Of a stretch of 64,000 nucleotides of DNA, positions 40,413 to 51,618 are shown one piece after another (within the stretch, counting starts at the first letter, position 1; every line of letters begins with the position of its first letter). The stretch covers positions 62,001-126,000 of the forward strand of contig NZ_SMZP01000011.1 in assembly GCF_013181195.1 (NCBI RefSeq). Reading direction: 5' to 3'. Origin of the DNA: Caulobacter sp. RHG1 (GTDB lineage Bacteria; Pseudomonadota; Alphaproteobacteria; Caulobacterales; Caulobacteraceae). A program made the position numbers and the translations under genes. The notes under the pieces are model-generated. The model was not told where the DNA came from. It ran no database searches and worked only from the letters and a program-made list of their open reading frames with translations.

Positions 40413-42233
40413 CTACAGCCCACCAGGCCACTCTCCCGCGAGAATATCGACATCGGGCGTGGCCGTCACGGGTACAATGCCGGTCAGCCGCCAGGACTGC
40501 GCGTTGCTGTTGAGGCGTCCATCGAGACTGCGTTCGCTGACGGCGCCCGGCTGAAGGGTAAGGCATAAGCCGTGCGCCCCGTCGGGCAGCGATAATTCTT
40601 CGGTGCGACCCGAGTCGTCCCGCCACAATGCAATTTTGTCCGAAGCCGGGAAGCGCTTGGTGGCGTTGGACCTGGCGATCAGGCCCTTCGACGTCACCGA
40701 CAGCACTGACGAACCCGGATCCTCGGCGAGAACCGTGGCGTAACGCGCTGGCCAGCGATCCTTCAATTGCGGTCCATCCATCAGGAGCGCGATCAACAGA
40801 TTGGGACCCACGCCCCGGACCAGCTCTTGACAAGGGTCATTGCGCGCGAGGTCCTCGCAAATCAAGGTCGTGACCGTAGCACCGCCGCGCAGCACGAAGA
40901 CGTCGAGGCTGCGGCTGAGAATGTCGATCTTCTCCCACCAGCCTGAATTGGCGTCGAGGGCGGAGCCCAAGGCGTAGGCGTCGATCTGCGACTTCTCTAT
41001 GCGCCACCGATGGTGCTTTTCGCGGGTAGCGATGTCGAACTTCTTCTTGCCCTTTGCGTCCTCGTCCAAGCGCGCCATCGCCGCGAAGTTGCCCTCGCGG
41101 TATCCGCCCGTCGGGTCTCGCGCGTCGAACAGTCCTGCCACCAAGAGTTCCAATCCAGGCCGCTGCTGGAGTTCGAGGCAAAGCTTCTGAAACACCTCGT
41201 AGCTCAGCGCAGCTTCTGGGAAGACAAGGCCATGAACAGTGCCCACGTCGCGCGCGGCTTCGTCGAGCACATCGGTCACGAACTTCAGAAACGGCTCGAA
41301 CCCATCCTTGAAGGCCTTGCCCTTCTTCGCTCCGCTCGCTGGACACCAATGGGACTTGATGTGGAACCATCCCCAAGTGGCGTCCGTCGCCGGTGTTCCC
41401 CTGAAAGCCTCGGCCCTCACCTTGAACGGCGAGGGAATGATCACGAGGTTGAACGGCGCGTTGGCGATGGTCGCGCTCTCGCCGCTGATCTGCGGGGCCG
41501 GACTCCAATAGGCGCGCGCCAAGCCCCGCGAAGGCAACAGCGCCAGATGATGCGAGAGCGAGCGCAACGTGCAACCGACCTTCGGTGTACGGCTCTTGGG
41601 CAGGACGCAGATGTGGTCGGGGTCGGCGCTCGACAGCGTGTAGACCTTGCGATTGGCGGCGATCTCTTTGCGCATCTGCACGTCGGCGGTGAACGCCTGG
41701 GCGTTGGACGCACTGGCTTCAAACCCGACATTGGCCGCGGCTTCATCGGCGATCGCCAACAGCGCGACGCATGCGGGCCACCACGGTCGCGGCTTGGCCG
41801 ACGGCAGCTTTTCCCGGAAGAGGTCGTTGCGGAACCACTCTTTGAGCTCATCCCACGCCGCGATGAGTTCGGGCGGTGGAGGCGGAACGACACCCCCAGT
41901 CGCTTCTCGCCACTGGCGTCCGGCTGCTTTCCAAGCTTCTCGTTGAGCGGCCGTGACGGTGATCATCCTGGGGCTAGCAGCCCCACCGACTTCGGGACTG
42001 ACATGATGATAGCCACCACTTTTGAGAAGTAGGAAGCCGGCGATCGCGAAGAGGTCCACCGCCAAATAGGGCGGGTTCTCAAAGGTCTTGTGCAGCTTCG
42101 GCGGCAGCCGCTTCGTGTCCGTGAGCTCAAGGCGCGTCTGATAGCCCTTGTGGTCGAGGTAACCCCTTGGAAAGAGGCTCCTGAGCGCTTCCCGAAGCGT
42201 ATAGGCCGCCGTTTTTTTGATCGTGACGCTCAA
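40413..42233 (-). CDS. nitrilase-superfamily protein, island cargo
   Basis: A 606-residue protein. The second half is a carbon-nitrogen hydrolase domain with the catalytic triad visible as E340 (GLVFPEAALS), K406 (REKHHRW) and C459 (TLICEDLARNDP). The first 250 residues are a separate domain I do not recognise, with segments PKSRTPKVGCTLRSLSHHLALLP and YWSPAPQI. Length is about twice that of normal nitrilases. It lies between AlpA and the integrase, so it is cargo of the element. Nitrilase domains are known fused to reverse transcriptases in DRT1 (UG1) phage defence; no reverse transcriptase is seen here. A defence role is inference. Confidence 0.75.
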   Translation of the reverse strand: MSVTIKKTAAYTLREALRSLFPRGYLDHKGYQTRLELTDTKRLPPKLHKTFENPPYLAVDLFAIAGFLLLKSGGYHHVSPEVGGAASPRMITVTAAQREAWKAAGRQWREATGGVVPPPPPELIAAWDELKEWFRNDLFREKLPSAKPRPWWPACVALLAIADEAAANVGFEASASNAQAFTADVQMRKEIAANRKVYTLSSADPDHICVLPKSRTPKVGCTLRSLSHHLALLPSRGLARAYWSPAPQISGESATIANAPFNLVIIPSPFKVRAEAFRGTPATDATWGWFHIKSHWCPASGAKKGKAFKDGFEPFLKFVTDVLDEAARDVGTVHGLVFPEAALSYEVFQKLCLELQQRPGLELLVAGLFDARDPTGGYREGNFAAMARLDEDAKGKKKFDIATREKHHRWRIEKSQIDAYALGSALDANSGWWEKIDILSRSLDVFVLRGGATVTTLICEDLARNDPCQELVRGVGPNLLIALLMDGPQLKDRWPARYATVLAEDPGSSVLSVTSKGLIARSNATKRFPASDKIALWRDDSGRTEELSLPDGAHGLCLTLQPGAVSERSLDGRLNSNAQSWRLTGIVPVTATPDVDILAGEWPGGL

Positions 42234-42288
42234 CGCAATCTCCGTACGCGGTCACCAACTGCGAAGCTGAACTGCCAGTTGTAGCCGA

Positions 42289-43545
42289 TCATGCCGCCGG
42301 GTCCAGAACGACCCCATGGGTCACGGAGGGCTGAAGGGTGGGCGTGTACTTCTCCCCCGCCACCCAGGCATCGATCATGTTGGCCCATTCCTGCAGCATA
42401 TGGATCCGAGCGTGGGCGTATTCGGCCACGTTGTAGACCCTCCGCGAGGTCCTGCGGTCTACGTGGGCCAGACACTTCTCGACCCAGTCGGCGTCGAACC
42501 CCACCTCGTTCAGCAGCGTAGAGCCCGTCCTACGTAGGTCGTGGACGGTGAAGGCCTCAAGGCGTTGCTGGTTTTGCTTTGCCCGTTCGGTGATGGCCGT
42601 GGTCACTCGATTGAACGTCGCGCGCGACATCGGCTGGTCGGCCTCGTACCGCGACGGCAGGAGGTAAGGAGAGTTCCCGGCGCAGGTGCGTAACGCGATC
42701 ATGATGTCGAGCGCTTGGCGCGAGAGGTAGATATTGTGGGGCCGGCCGCACTTCATGCGCTCGGCGGGGATGCGCCAGATGGCGTTGACGAAGTCGACTT
42801 CGTCCCAGGTAGCGAAAGTCAACTCGCTCTTCCGGACCAGCGTGAGCAGGATCAGCTTCATGCCCAGCCGGATGGTAGGCAGGGTCGGCACCTGCTCCAG
42901 CAGCGGATAGAACAAGCGGATTTCGCGCGGCGACAAGGAGCGTTCGCGGGGAACGAACCTGGCGATCGAGGCCGGGGCCACATCGGTGGCGGGATTGTCG
43001 ACCTTCTCGCCGTAGAGGCGGGCATAGGCGAAGACGAGCTTCATCTGCTCGCGCACGTGGATCGCTGTGGCCGGCGCATCGCGCGCGACGATCTTCTCGC
43101 AGACCAGCCGGATGTCCTGCGGCTCGATCTCGATTAGTAGGCGGTTTTCGAAGATGGCCTTGATGTCTCGCTCGTAGATGCTCCTGCGCATGGCGCGGGT
43201 GCTGTCGGCCATCGGCGCTTTCTCGAGCCACTTCTCGGCCCATTCCCCGTAGGTCTTGGCGTCATTCACCCTGGCCTTGGTCCGCTGCTTCTCGATCATG
43301 GGCGAACGGCCCTCGCGGACCGTGGCCCGCGCCGCCATTCCCAGCTCTCGGGCGCGCACCAGATTGATGCCGTCCGCGCCGTATCGACCCAGCGTCAGGC
43401 TCTCGCGCCGGCCGTTCAGGCGGTAGTCGAGGCGGAAGGAAATCGCCCCCGTGGTGGAGACCGTGACGTAAATGCCGTCACGGTCAGCGACCTTGTACAG
43501 TTTCTGCTTAGGTTTCAGAGATTTGAGTTTGCTTTCAGTCAGCAT
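42289..43545 (-). CDS. P4-type tyrosine recombinase integrase
   Basis: A 418-residue site-specific recombinase. The N-terminal DUF4102 arm-binding domain (LYKVADRDGIYVTVSTTG, RRESLTLGRYGADGINLVRARELG in separate blocks) is followed by a core-binding domain and the catalytic domain, with Arg in LVRKSEL, the HDLRR box, HVDRR and the nucleophile region YNVAEYAHAR. All catalytic positions appear kept. It sits directly downstream of the guaA 3' end, a known target of such integrases, and is probably the enzyme that inserted this element. Confidence 0.92.
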   Translation of the reverse strand: MLTESKLKSLKPKQKLYKVADRDGIYVTVSTTGAISFRLDYRLNGRRESLTLGRYGADGINLVRARELGMAARATVREGRSPMIEKQRTKARVNDAKTYGEWAEKWLEKAPMADSTRAMRRSIYERDIKAIFENRLLIEIEPQDIRLVCEKIVARDAPATAIHVREQMKLVFAYARLYGEKVDNPATDVAPASIARFVPRERSLSPREIRLFYPLLEQVPTLPTIRLGMKLILLTLVRKSELTFATWDEVDFVNAIWRIPAERMKCGRPHNIYLSRQALDIMIALRTCAGNSPYLLPSRYEADQPMSRATFNRVTTAITERAKQNQQRLEAFTVHDLRRTGSTLLNEVGFDADWVEKCLAHVDRRTSRRVYNVAEYAHARIHMLQEWANMIDAWVAGEKYTPTLQPSVTHGVVLDPAA

Positions 43546-43673
43546 GGACGGTCCTCCGAGCCCCCTGAAAAGCGCTTGAAAGCGAGCGAAAATGCCGTCA
43601 GGCCACTTGGGCCTGCCGAGATCGATCTTTCAACAACGATTTCAGAGAGTTAAGTTGAGAAAAAATGCCGTCA
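43471..43673. repeat. three direct copies of AATGCCGTCA near integrase start
   Basis: The 10-mer AATGCCGTCA occurs at 43471-43480 (inside the integrase 5' end), 43591-43600 and 43664-43673, and a partial inverse copy CTGACGGT lies at 43687. Repeats spaced like this next to an attachment site are typical of integrase arm-type or AlpA sites. Confidence 0.6.
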
Positions 43674-43753
43674 CGACGTGATTGGCTGACGGTATAACCG
43701 CTAAGGTCAATTGGACAACCCCAGCGCAACGCCGTCGCCCGTGCCGACAAACG

Positions 43754-43781
43754 AAAAGAGCGCTGGCGATTGCCAGCGCTC
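43754..43781 (-). terminator. intrinsic terminator downstream of guaA
   Basis: A perfect 10-bp stem, GAGCGCTGGC with its complement (43758-43767 and 43772-43781), loop of four, followed on the minus strand by TTTT. It lies 83 bases after the guaA stop and should end the guaA transcript. Confidence 0.85.
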
Positions 43782-43863
43782 CTAAACGAATGAAAACACT
43801 TTTTATTTCAGAAACTTACGCCAGATTCTCAATCACAGCCGAACGCTCCTGAAAGACGCCCCG

Positions 43864-45429
43864 TCACTCCCACTCGATCGTGCCGGGGGGCTTGCTGGTC
43901 ACGTCGTAGACGACGCGATTGACGCCGCGGACTTCGTTGATGATACGCGTGGCGGTCTTGCCGAGGATTTCCCAGGGGAACTCGAAGAAGTCGGCGGTCA
44001 TGCCGTCGGTCGAGGTGACCGCGCGCAGGGCCAGCACGTTTTCGTAGGTGCGAGCGTCGCCCATGACGCCGACCGTCTTGACGGGCAACAGCACCGCGAA
44101 GGCCTGCCAGATCTTGTCGTAGAGGCCGGCGTTGCGGATCTCTTCGAGGTAGATGGCGTCGGCGTCCTGCAGGACCTTGACCTTGTCGGGCGTGATCTCG
44201 CCGGGGATGCGGATGGCCAGGCCTGGACCGGGGAACGGGTGGCGGCCGACGAAGGCCGGGGCCAGGCCCAGCTCGACGCCCAGGGCGCGGACCTCGTCCT
44301 TGAACAGTTCGCGCAGCGGCTCGACCAGCTTCAGCTTCATGTAGTCCGGCAGGCCGCCCACATTGTGGTGGCTCTTGATCACCGCCGACGGGCCGCCGCG
44401 GGCCGAGACGCTCTCGACGACGTCGGGATAGAGGGTGCCCTGGGCCAGGAACGCCGCGCCATCGATCTTGGCGGCTTCCTTGTCGAAGACGTCGATGAAC
44501 AGGCGACCGATGGTCTTGCGCTTGGTCTCCGGGTCGCTGACGCCGGCCAGCTCGCCCAGGAACAGGTCGCCGGCGTCCACGTGGACCAGCGGGATATTGT
44601 AGTGGTCGCGGAACAGGGTGACGACCTGGTCGGCCTCGTTCTTGCGCAGAAGGCCCGTGTCGACGAACACGCAGGTCAGCTGGTCGCCGATCGCTTCGTG
44701 GATCAGCACGGCGGCCACCGAGCTGTCGACGCCGCCCGACAGGCCGCAGATCACCTTGCCGTCGCCGACCTGGTCGCGGATCTTCTGGACCATCTCCTGG
44801 CGGAAGGCCGCCATGGTCCAGTCGCCCTTCAGGCCGGCCAGGCCCAGGAAGTTCTTGTAGATCTTGCTGCCATTGACCGTGTGAACCACCTCGGGGTGAA
44901 ACTGGACGGCGTAGATCTTCTTCTCATCGTTCGCGATGGCGGCGAACGGCGCGCCGGTCGACGTGGCGACGACCTCGAAACCTTCCGGAATGGCGGTGAC
45001 GCGGTCGCCGTGGCTCATCCAGACGGTTTCCAGACCGCCGACATCGGCCAGGCCTTCGAACAGCGGGTTTTGCTTGCCGATGGTCAGCTCGGCGCGGCCG
45101 AACTCGCCGGCGTGGCCGCCCTCGACCTTGCCGCCCAGCACGTCGCACAGCAGTTGCTGGCCGTAGCAGATGGCCAGCAGCGGCACGCCCAGGTCGAACA
45201 GCTTGCGGCCGATGCGGGGGCTGTCGGCTTCCAGCACGCTGGCCGGGCCGCCCGACAGGATGATCGCCGACGGATCATAGGCGTCGACCAGCGCTTCGGC
45301 CTTGTCGAACGGATGGATCTCGCAATAGACGCCGGCCTCGCGCACCCGGCGCGCGATCAGCTGGGTCACCTGGCTGCCGAAGTCGACGATCAGGACGCGC
45401 TGGTGGTGGGTTTCGGTGGTCATCGGCAA
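43864..45429 (-). CDS. guaA: GMP synthase (glutamine-hydrolysing)
   Basis: GuaA aminates XMP to GMP using ammonia from its own glutaminase domain. The 521-residue protein has the class I amidotransferase half ([20 protein letters not shown] region, [10 protein letters not shown] with the catalytic cysteine, FHPEVVHT histidine-glutamate), the P-loop pyrophosphatase half ([16 protein letters not shown]) and the dimerisation end ([14 protein letters not shown]). An ATG two codons downstream could also start it. Its 3' end is adjacent to the integrase, as expected for an island in guaA; the frame is intact, so the insertion restored the coding end. Confidence 0.96.
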   Translation of the reverse strand: MPMTTETHHQRVLIVDFGSQVTQLIARRVREAGVYCEIHPFDKAEALVDAYDPSAIILSGGPASVLEADSPRIGRKLFDLGVPLLAICYGQQLLCDVLGGKVEGGHAGEFGRAELTIGKQNPLFEGLADVGGLETVWMSHGDRVTAIPEGFEVVATSTGAPFAAIANDEKKIYAVQFHPEVVHTVNGSKIYKNFLGLAGLKGDWTMAAFRQEMVQKIRDQVGDGKVICGLSGGVDSSVAAVLIHEAIGDQLTCVFVDTGLLRKNEADQVVTLFRDHYNIPLVHVDAGDLFLGELAGVSDPETKRKTIGRLFIDVFDKEAAKIDGAAFLAQGTLYPDVVESVSARGGPSAVIKSHHNVGGLPDYMKLKLVEPLRELFKDEVRALGVELGLAPAFVGRHPFPGPGLAIRIPGEITPDKVKVLQDADAIYLEEIRNAGLYDKIWQAFAVLLPVKTVGVMGDARTYENVLALRAVTSTDGMTADFFEFPWEILGKTATRIINEVRGVNRVVYDVTSKPPGTIEWE

Positions 45430-45454
45430 GGCTCCAGCGGTCGGTCGATTGCGG

Positions 45455-46732
45455 TCAGGGCGTGTAGGAGGATCGCTCCAGCACGGCGGCGAAGAAGCCG
45501 TCCGTTCCGGCGCGATGCGGGGTCAGGCGCAGATAGCCTTCGGGGGTCACGTGGGTGACGCCGTCCAGGGCGATCGGCTTGGCGGTGAATTCAGGATGGC
45601 GCTCGAGGAAGGCGGCGACGCGGTCCTCGTTCTCCTCGGTCAGCAGCGAGCAGGTGACATAGACCATGCGGCCGCCGGCCTTCACGAAGGTCGAGGCGTC
45701 CTCCAGGACGCTGTCCTGCTCGATCTGGCGCTTGGCCAGCTGGTCGGGCGACAGCCGCCATTTCGCATCGGGATGGCGGCGCCAGGTGCCCGCGCCCGTG
45801 CAGGGGGCGTCGACGAAGACGACGTCGATCTTGCCTTCCAGGCCCTTTAGCGGCTGGGCCTCGATCGGCGAGCGGATCTGCAGGTTGCGGACCCCTGCCC
45901 TCTGGCCGCGACGGATGGTGTCGGCCAGGCGGCGGGCGTCGCTGTCGTGGGCGAAGATCTGGCCGGTGTTGCCCATGGCGGCGGCCAGGGCCAGCGTCTT
46001 GCCGCCCCCGCCGGCGCAGAAGTCCAGCACCTGCTTGCCCTTGACCTCACCGGCTACGGCGGCGGCGATCTGCGAGCCCAGGTCCTGAACCTCGAACCAG
46101 CCCTTGGAGAAGGCCGGCACGGCCTCGACGGACGGTGTGCGATCGGCCGCGGCCGGAGCCGGGATGCGGAAGGCGTTGGGCAGGATCCCAGCCGGTGCGG
46201 CGTGGATCGGGGCCAGGGCCTTGGCGCCGCGCTCGGCGTCGGCCTTCAGGGTGTTGACCCGCAGGTCGACCGGCGCGCGCTCGGCCAGGGCCTGCATCTC
46301 GATCGCCTGGTCGGCGCCCAGGGCGCGCGCCAGGTGTGGCTCCAGCCAGTCGGGATAGTCGCCGGCTACTGGGGCTGGCGCAGCGTCCAGCGACACTGGA
46401 TTGGCCAGGCGCTCAAGCTCGGCGTCGGTCAGCGCGCCGAAGCCGTGCTCTTCGGAAGCCGCCTCGGCGATGCGCTCAAGCGTCCAGCCCCACGTGAAGG
46501 CCAGCACACCCAGCATGACGCCGCGTGGGTTCGTATCGCCCATCTTCCAGCCCAGCGAGCGCTTGCGGCGCATCGCGTCGAGCACCAGGCCAGACACGAA
46601 CGCCCGGTCCTTGGAGCCGGCGTAGCGCGCGGCCTCGCCCCAGCGCTTGAGCGCCATCTTGACCGGAAAATGCCGCGCCTCGATCTCGGTCAGAACCTCG
46701 ATCGCTGCTGAAACCCGTCCACCGTCGCGCAT
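45455..46732 (-). CDS. RsmB/NOP-type rRNA cytosine-5 methyltransferase
   Basis: A 425-residue SAM-dependent enzyme. The N-terminal NusB-like helical domain ([21 protein letters not shown]) is followed by a Rossmann domain with [17 protein letters not shown], the [19 protein letters not shown] motif and [13 protein letters not shown], giving the two catalytic cysteines. Such enzymes methylate C967 of 16S rRNA or a related site. The start overlaps the MAPEG gene stop, so it is second in that operon. Confidence 0.92.
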   Translation of the reverse strand: MRDGGRVSAAIEVLTEIEARHFPVKMALKRWGEAARYAGSKDRAFVSGLVLDAMRRKRSLGWKMGDTNPRGVMLGVLAFTWGWTLERIAEAASEEHGFGALTDAELERLANPVSLDAAPAPVAGDYPDWLEPHLARALGADQAIEMQALAERAPVDLRVNTLKADAERGAKALAPIHAAPAGILPNAFRIPAPAAADRTPSVEAVPAFSKGWFEVQDLGSQIAAAVAGEVKGKQVLDFCAGGGGKTLALAAAMGNTGQIFAHDSDARRLADTIRRGQRAGVRNLQIRSPIEAQPLKGLEGKIDVVFVDAPCTGAGTWRRHPDAKWRLSPDQLAKRQIEQDSVLEDASTFVKAGGRMVYVTCSLLTEENEDRVAAFLERHPEFTAKPIALDGVTHVTPEGYLRLTPHRAGTDGFFAAVLERSSYTP

Positions 46733-47127
46733 CAGACCACCAGGGCCGCGAGCAACATCAAGATCCCGACCATCGAGGCGACCCAGGTCAAGCTGCGCAC
46801 ATAGGGCACGCCGAAGGCATAAAGCGGGATGTAGACCGCGCGGGCGATCACATAGATCAGCGCGCCCATCGTGGTGATCTCACCCAGGCGGCCACCCAGA
46901 TAGTCGATCACCACCAGAGCCGCGAAGAACGGGAACGTCTCGCGGAAGTTGGCGAAGGCGCGCTCGAGCCGGCCGGCCATGCCGGTCAGTTCGAGCGCCT
47001 GGTCGCGCGGACCAACATTCCACTTCAAGCCCCGCTGGGGCTGGGCGGCGCCGGCCGCCCACAGCAGGTTGACGATCCCGATCAGGACCGCCACCGCCAC
47101 CATCTGGAGCTCGAAGGCCATCCGCAT
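46732..47127 (-). CDS. MAPEG family membrane protein
   Basis: A 131-residue protein with four hydrophobic segments and the MAPEG pattern (QALELTGMAGRLERAFANFRETFPFFAALV, described in part: GRLERAFANFRETFP). Eukaryotic members are membrane eicosanoid/glutathione enzymes; bacterial ones are mostly uncharacterised. It follows guaB by three bases and overlaps the RsmB-like gene, so guaB, this gene and the methyltransferase look co-transcribed. Confidence 0.9.
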   Translation of the reverse strand: MRMAFELQMVAVAVLIGIVNLLWAAGAAQPQRGLKWNVGPRDQALELTGMAGRLERAFANFRETFPFFAALVVIDYLGGRLGEITTMGALIYVIARAVYIPLYAFGVPYVRSLTWVASMVGILMLLAALVV

Positions 47128-47130
47128 CGC

Positions 47131-48738
<1,608 letters not shown>

Positions 48739-48752
48739 TCAGGAGACAGCCC

Positions 48753-49028
48753 ATGGCCATCAGCGTCGATCTAGGTCCGCAACTGGAAGCCGCCGTCACC
48801 GATCTGATCGAGAACGGCCGCTACGGCTCCAAGAGCGAGGTGCTGCGCGAGGGCGTGCGCCTTGTGCAGGAGCGTGAAGCCAAGCTGGCAGTGTTTCACG
48901 CGGCGATCGATGCGGGGTTGGCGGACCTCGAAGCCGGACGGACGATATCGATGGAAGATGCATTCGCCAGCGTCGAGGCCGAACTCGATCTTCTGCTGGC
49001 CCGCCCAGCTGGCTTCGCCGAGGAATGA
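48753..49028 (+). CDS. parD: ParD-family antitoxin
   Basis: A 91-residue antitoxin: ribbon-helix-helix N-terminus (ISVDLGPQLEAAVTDLIENGRYGSKSEVLREGVRLV in segments) and a C-terminal part that binds and masks the toxin (ISMEDAFASVEAEL). AGGAG precedes the ATG by seven bases. The stop overlaps the toxin start (ATGA), the normal coupling for ParDE. Confidence 0.9.
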   Translation: MAISVDLGPQLEAAVTDLIENGRYGSKSEVLREGVRLVQEREAKLAVFHAAIDAGLADLEAGRTISMEDAFASVEAELDLLLARPAGFAEE

Positions 49029-49312
49029 AGGTCATCTTCTCAGAACAGGCTGATCGCGATCTTCACGCGATCGCGGTCTGGATTTCTGGAGATAGACCCA
49101 ACGCGGCCCGCAAGGTCATCCGAGCCTTGCAAGCCAAATGCGCCACGCTCGGGAAACAGCCCTATGTGTATCAGTTCGTCGAAGGCCGTGAGGCCGACGG
49201 CGTCAGGCGCGCGCCTTGCAGCCGCTACCTCATTCTCTATCGGGTCGAGGTCGATCGAATCTCGATCGTGCGCATACTGGACGGCGCGCAGGATATCACC
49301 GACCTCTCCTAG
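49025..49312 (+). CDS. parE: ParE-family toxin
   Basis: A 95-residue RelE/ParE-fold toxin (KVIFSEQADRDLHAIAVWIS, RRAPCSRYLILYRVEVDRISIVRILDGAQDI in parts), which in this family usually poisons DNA gyrase. It is translated with ParD and converges with rlmE, two bases apart. It lies among core genes, so the pair may stabilise the region or be a late insertion. Confidence 0.9.
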   Translation: MKVIFSEQADRDLHAIAVWISGDRPNAARKVIRALQAKCATLGKQPYVYQFVEGREADGVRRAPCSRYLILYRVEVDRISIVRILDGAQDITDLS

Positions 49313-49314
49313 CC

Positions 49315-50025
49315 TTACCGCCCCTTGAACCCCGTCGCGACTAGGAACACCTCCGAGCTGTCGGCGCGGCTGGCCTTGGGCTTGTAGTGCTGGACGCGCT
49401 CGAAGTGCTTCTTCAGCCGGGCGATGACCTCGGCCGTCTCGCCGCCCTGGAAGGCCTTGGCGACGAAGCTGCCGCCGGGCTTGAGGGTGTCGATCGCGAA
49501 CTCGGCGGCGATCTCGATCAGGCCCACGATACGCAGGTGGTCGGTCTCGCGGTGGCCGACGGTATTGGGCGCCATGTCCGACATCACGAGGTCCGGCGCG
49601 CCGTCCAGCAGCTCCAGGATCTTGCCCGGCGCGTCGTCGGCCGTGAAGTCCATCTCCAGAAGATGCGCCGGCGCGACCGGGTCAACGGGCAGCAGGTCGA
49701 TGCCCACAAGGTCGGTGACGCCACGCTCGACGGCGATCTGCAGCCAGCCGCCGGGCGCACAGCCCAGGTCGATGACCTTCGCGCCCTTCTTGAAGAACCG
49801 GTATTTCTCGTCGATCTCGCTGATCTTGAAGGCCGCACGACTGCGATAGCCCAGGGCGCGGGCCTTGGCCGAGAACGGATCGTTGATCTGGCGCTCCAGC
49901 CAGGCCTGCTGGCTGGGCGTGCGGCCATAGGCGGTCTTCAGGCGCGCCGGCTTGGCGCGGCCGCCTTCGGTGCCGCCGGCCGGCGGCTTGACCATACGCT
50001 TGCGGGGGGGCTCTTCGTCGCTCAT
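49315..50025 (-). CDS. rlmE: 23S rRNA 2'-O-ribose methyltransferase RlmE (FtsJ)
   Basis: RlmE methylates U2552 of 23S rRNA during late 50S assembly. The 236-residue protein has a basic N-terminal extension, then SRAAFKISEIDEKYRFF, VIDLGCAPGGWLQIA (SAM site), MSDMAPNTVGH and FVAKAFQGGE, giving the K-D-K-E catalytic set. The start overlaps the stop of the ppx/gppA gene, so the two are coupled, an arrangement common in alphaproteobacteria. Confidence 0.94.
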   Translation of the reverse strand: MSDEEPPRKRMVKPPAGGTEGGRAKPARLKTAYGRTPSQQAWLERQINDPFSAKARALGYRSRAAFKISEIDEKYRFFKKGAKVIDLGCAPGGWLQIAVERGVTDLVGIDLLPVDPVAPAHLLEMDFTADDAPGKILELLDGAPDLVMSDMAPNTVGHRETDHLRIVGLIEIAAEFAIDTLKPGGSFVAKAFQGGETAEVIARLKKHFERVQHYKPKASRADSSEVFLVATGFKGR

Positions 50026-51128
50026 GCGGGCACCGGTTTCTTGGATGCGCCGCCGCGACGGCGCCGGCGCGGGCGCTTCTGCTGGTCGGACATCAGGGAC
50101 ATCAGGAGGCCTTCTCTAAGCCCTCGATCGGCGACGCGCACGCGCGAACATGGCCAAAGCTCCTGAACGGCCTGCAGGATCGCCGCGCCGGCCAGCACCA
50201 GATCGGCACGATCGGCGCCAATACAGGGCTCCAGGGCCCGCTCGGCGGCAGTCAGGCCCAGCAGGCGGTCGGAGGCGGCATCGCAGTCGGTGCGGTTCAT
50301 CCAGAGACCGTCGACGACGTTGCGATCGTAGCGCGGCAGGCCAAGGTGCAGGCCCGCCAGACTGGTGATGGCGCCGGAAGTGCCGACCAGATGCGCCCTG
50401 CCCTCCTCGAAGATCGGCCGCATGGCCTCGGCGTGCGGAAAACCGTCGATCCGGCTCTTCACGTCGTCGACCATGGCCCGGAACCAGGCCTCGTCGCCGC
50501 GCTCGCCCTCGGGGAAGAGCTCGGACAGGGTGACGACCCCGACCGGGATCGACAGCCAGGCCTTGATCGGCAACTTCCAGGCGGCGAACTGGCGCGGCTT
50601 GGCGTCCAGCCCCCCGCCCTTCAGGTCGACCCACGACAGCTCGGTCGAGCCGCCGCCGACGTCGATCACCAGGGCCGCATCCTGCTGGCGATCGAACAGG
50701 CTCATGCAGCCCGCGACCGAAAGCTGGGCCTCTTCACGCGGGCTGATGATCTGCAGCTTAAGACCAGTTTCCTCGTGGACCCGGCGTACGAACTCGGCGC
50801 CGTTGGTCGCCCCTCGGCAAGCCTGGGTGGCCACGGCCTTGACGCGCAGCGCCTTGCGGCGGCGGATCTTCTCGGCGCAGACCTTCAAGGCCGCCAACGA
50901 ACGGTCCATGGCCGCCTCGGACAGCTGGCCGGTCTGCGACAGGCCCTCACCCAGGCGCACGATGCGGGAATAGGCCTCGACGACGCGGAATCCGCGCGGC
51001 GAAGGCGTCGCCACCAGAAGGCGGCAGTTGTTGGTCCCCAGATCGAGCGCCGCATAGCATGCGGCATCGTCCTGAGACCGCCGGCGCCGCGCGTTCGGGG
51101 CGCCGGGCGCGCGGGGCGCCTCCGACAT
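50022..51128 (-). CDS. Ppx/GppA family phosphatase
   Basis: A 368-residue exopolyphosphatase/pppGpp phosphatase. ALDLGTNNCRLLVA, a VIDVGGGSTELSW phosphate loop and GTSGAITSLAGLHLGL are the ASKHA-fold signatures. The end is very basic (KRPRRRRRGGASKK). Start at 51128 is supported by an AGGTAGAG site; the longer frame to 51194 is not. It may tune polyphosphate or (p)ppGpp levels; it lacks the long C-terminal helical domain of full-length Ppx. Confidence 0.9.
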   Translation of the reverse strand: MSEAPRAPGAPNARRRRSQDDAACYAALDLGTNNCRLLVATPSPRGFRVVEAYSRIVRLGEGLSQTGQLSEAAMDRSLAALKVCAEKIRRRKALRVKAVATQACRGATNGAEFVRRVHEETGLKLQIISPREEAQLSVAGCMSLFDRQQDAALVIDVGGGSTELSWVDLKGGGLDAKPRQFAAWKLPIKAWLSIPVGVVTLSELFPEGERGDEAWFRAMVDDVKSRIDGFPHAEAMRPIFEEGRAHLVGTSGAITSLAGLHLGLPRYDRNVVDGLWMNRTDCDAASDRLLGLTAAERALEPCIGADRADLVLAGAAILQAVQELWPCSRVRVADRGLREGLLMSLMSDQQKRPRRRRRGGASKKPVPA

Positions 51129-51288
51129 GGTCTCTACCTGTCTCGCAGGCCTCGCATACGATCGCGAAGCCTCACTTCGACTCGACCATAACATGCCACT
51201 CGCCTGCCGGAAGGCGCCCGCTTGTCATCCGGGTGCGGAAGTCTCACCGTTCAGGTTTCAGTCAGGTGCGCTGGGTATCCTTGACGCC

Positions 51289-51618
51289 ATGAACTCGAGA
51301 CTCGCCAAATTTGCGATCGGCCAGGTCGTCAGGCACCGCATCTTCCCTTTCCGGGGCGTGGTGTTCGACGTCGACCCGGTATTCGCCAATACCGAGGAGT
51401 GGTGGGAGTCGATCCCGGAAGACATCCGGCCGACCAAGGACCAGCCCTTCTACCATCTGCTGGCCGAGAACGAAGACAACAGCTACGTGGCCTACGTTTC
51501 CGAGCAGAACCTGCTGCCCGATGACAGCGGCGAACCGGTCGGCCATCCGCAGACGGCCGTGATCTTCGAGTCGTTCGACCACGGCCTCTACAAGCTGCGC
51601 CCCCGGATTTCGCACTAG
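51289..51618 (+). CDS. hspQ: heat shock protein HspQ
   Basis: A 109-residue YccV-like protein. KFAIGQVVRHRIFPFRGVVFDVDPVF and FYHLLAENEDNSYVAYVSEQNLLPD (in parts) are the family signatures. HspQ promotes degradation of DnaA in enterics and is a Lon specificity factor; in alphaproteobacteria the role is less clear. It overlaps the convergent acyltransferase stop by four bases. Confidence 0.92.
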   Translation: MNSRLAKFAIGQVVRHRIFPFRGVVFDVDPVFANTEEWWESIPEDIRPTKDQPFYHLLAENEDNSYVAYVSEQNLLPDDSGEPVGHPQTAVIFESFDHGLYKLRPRISH

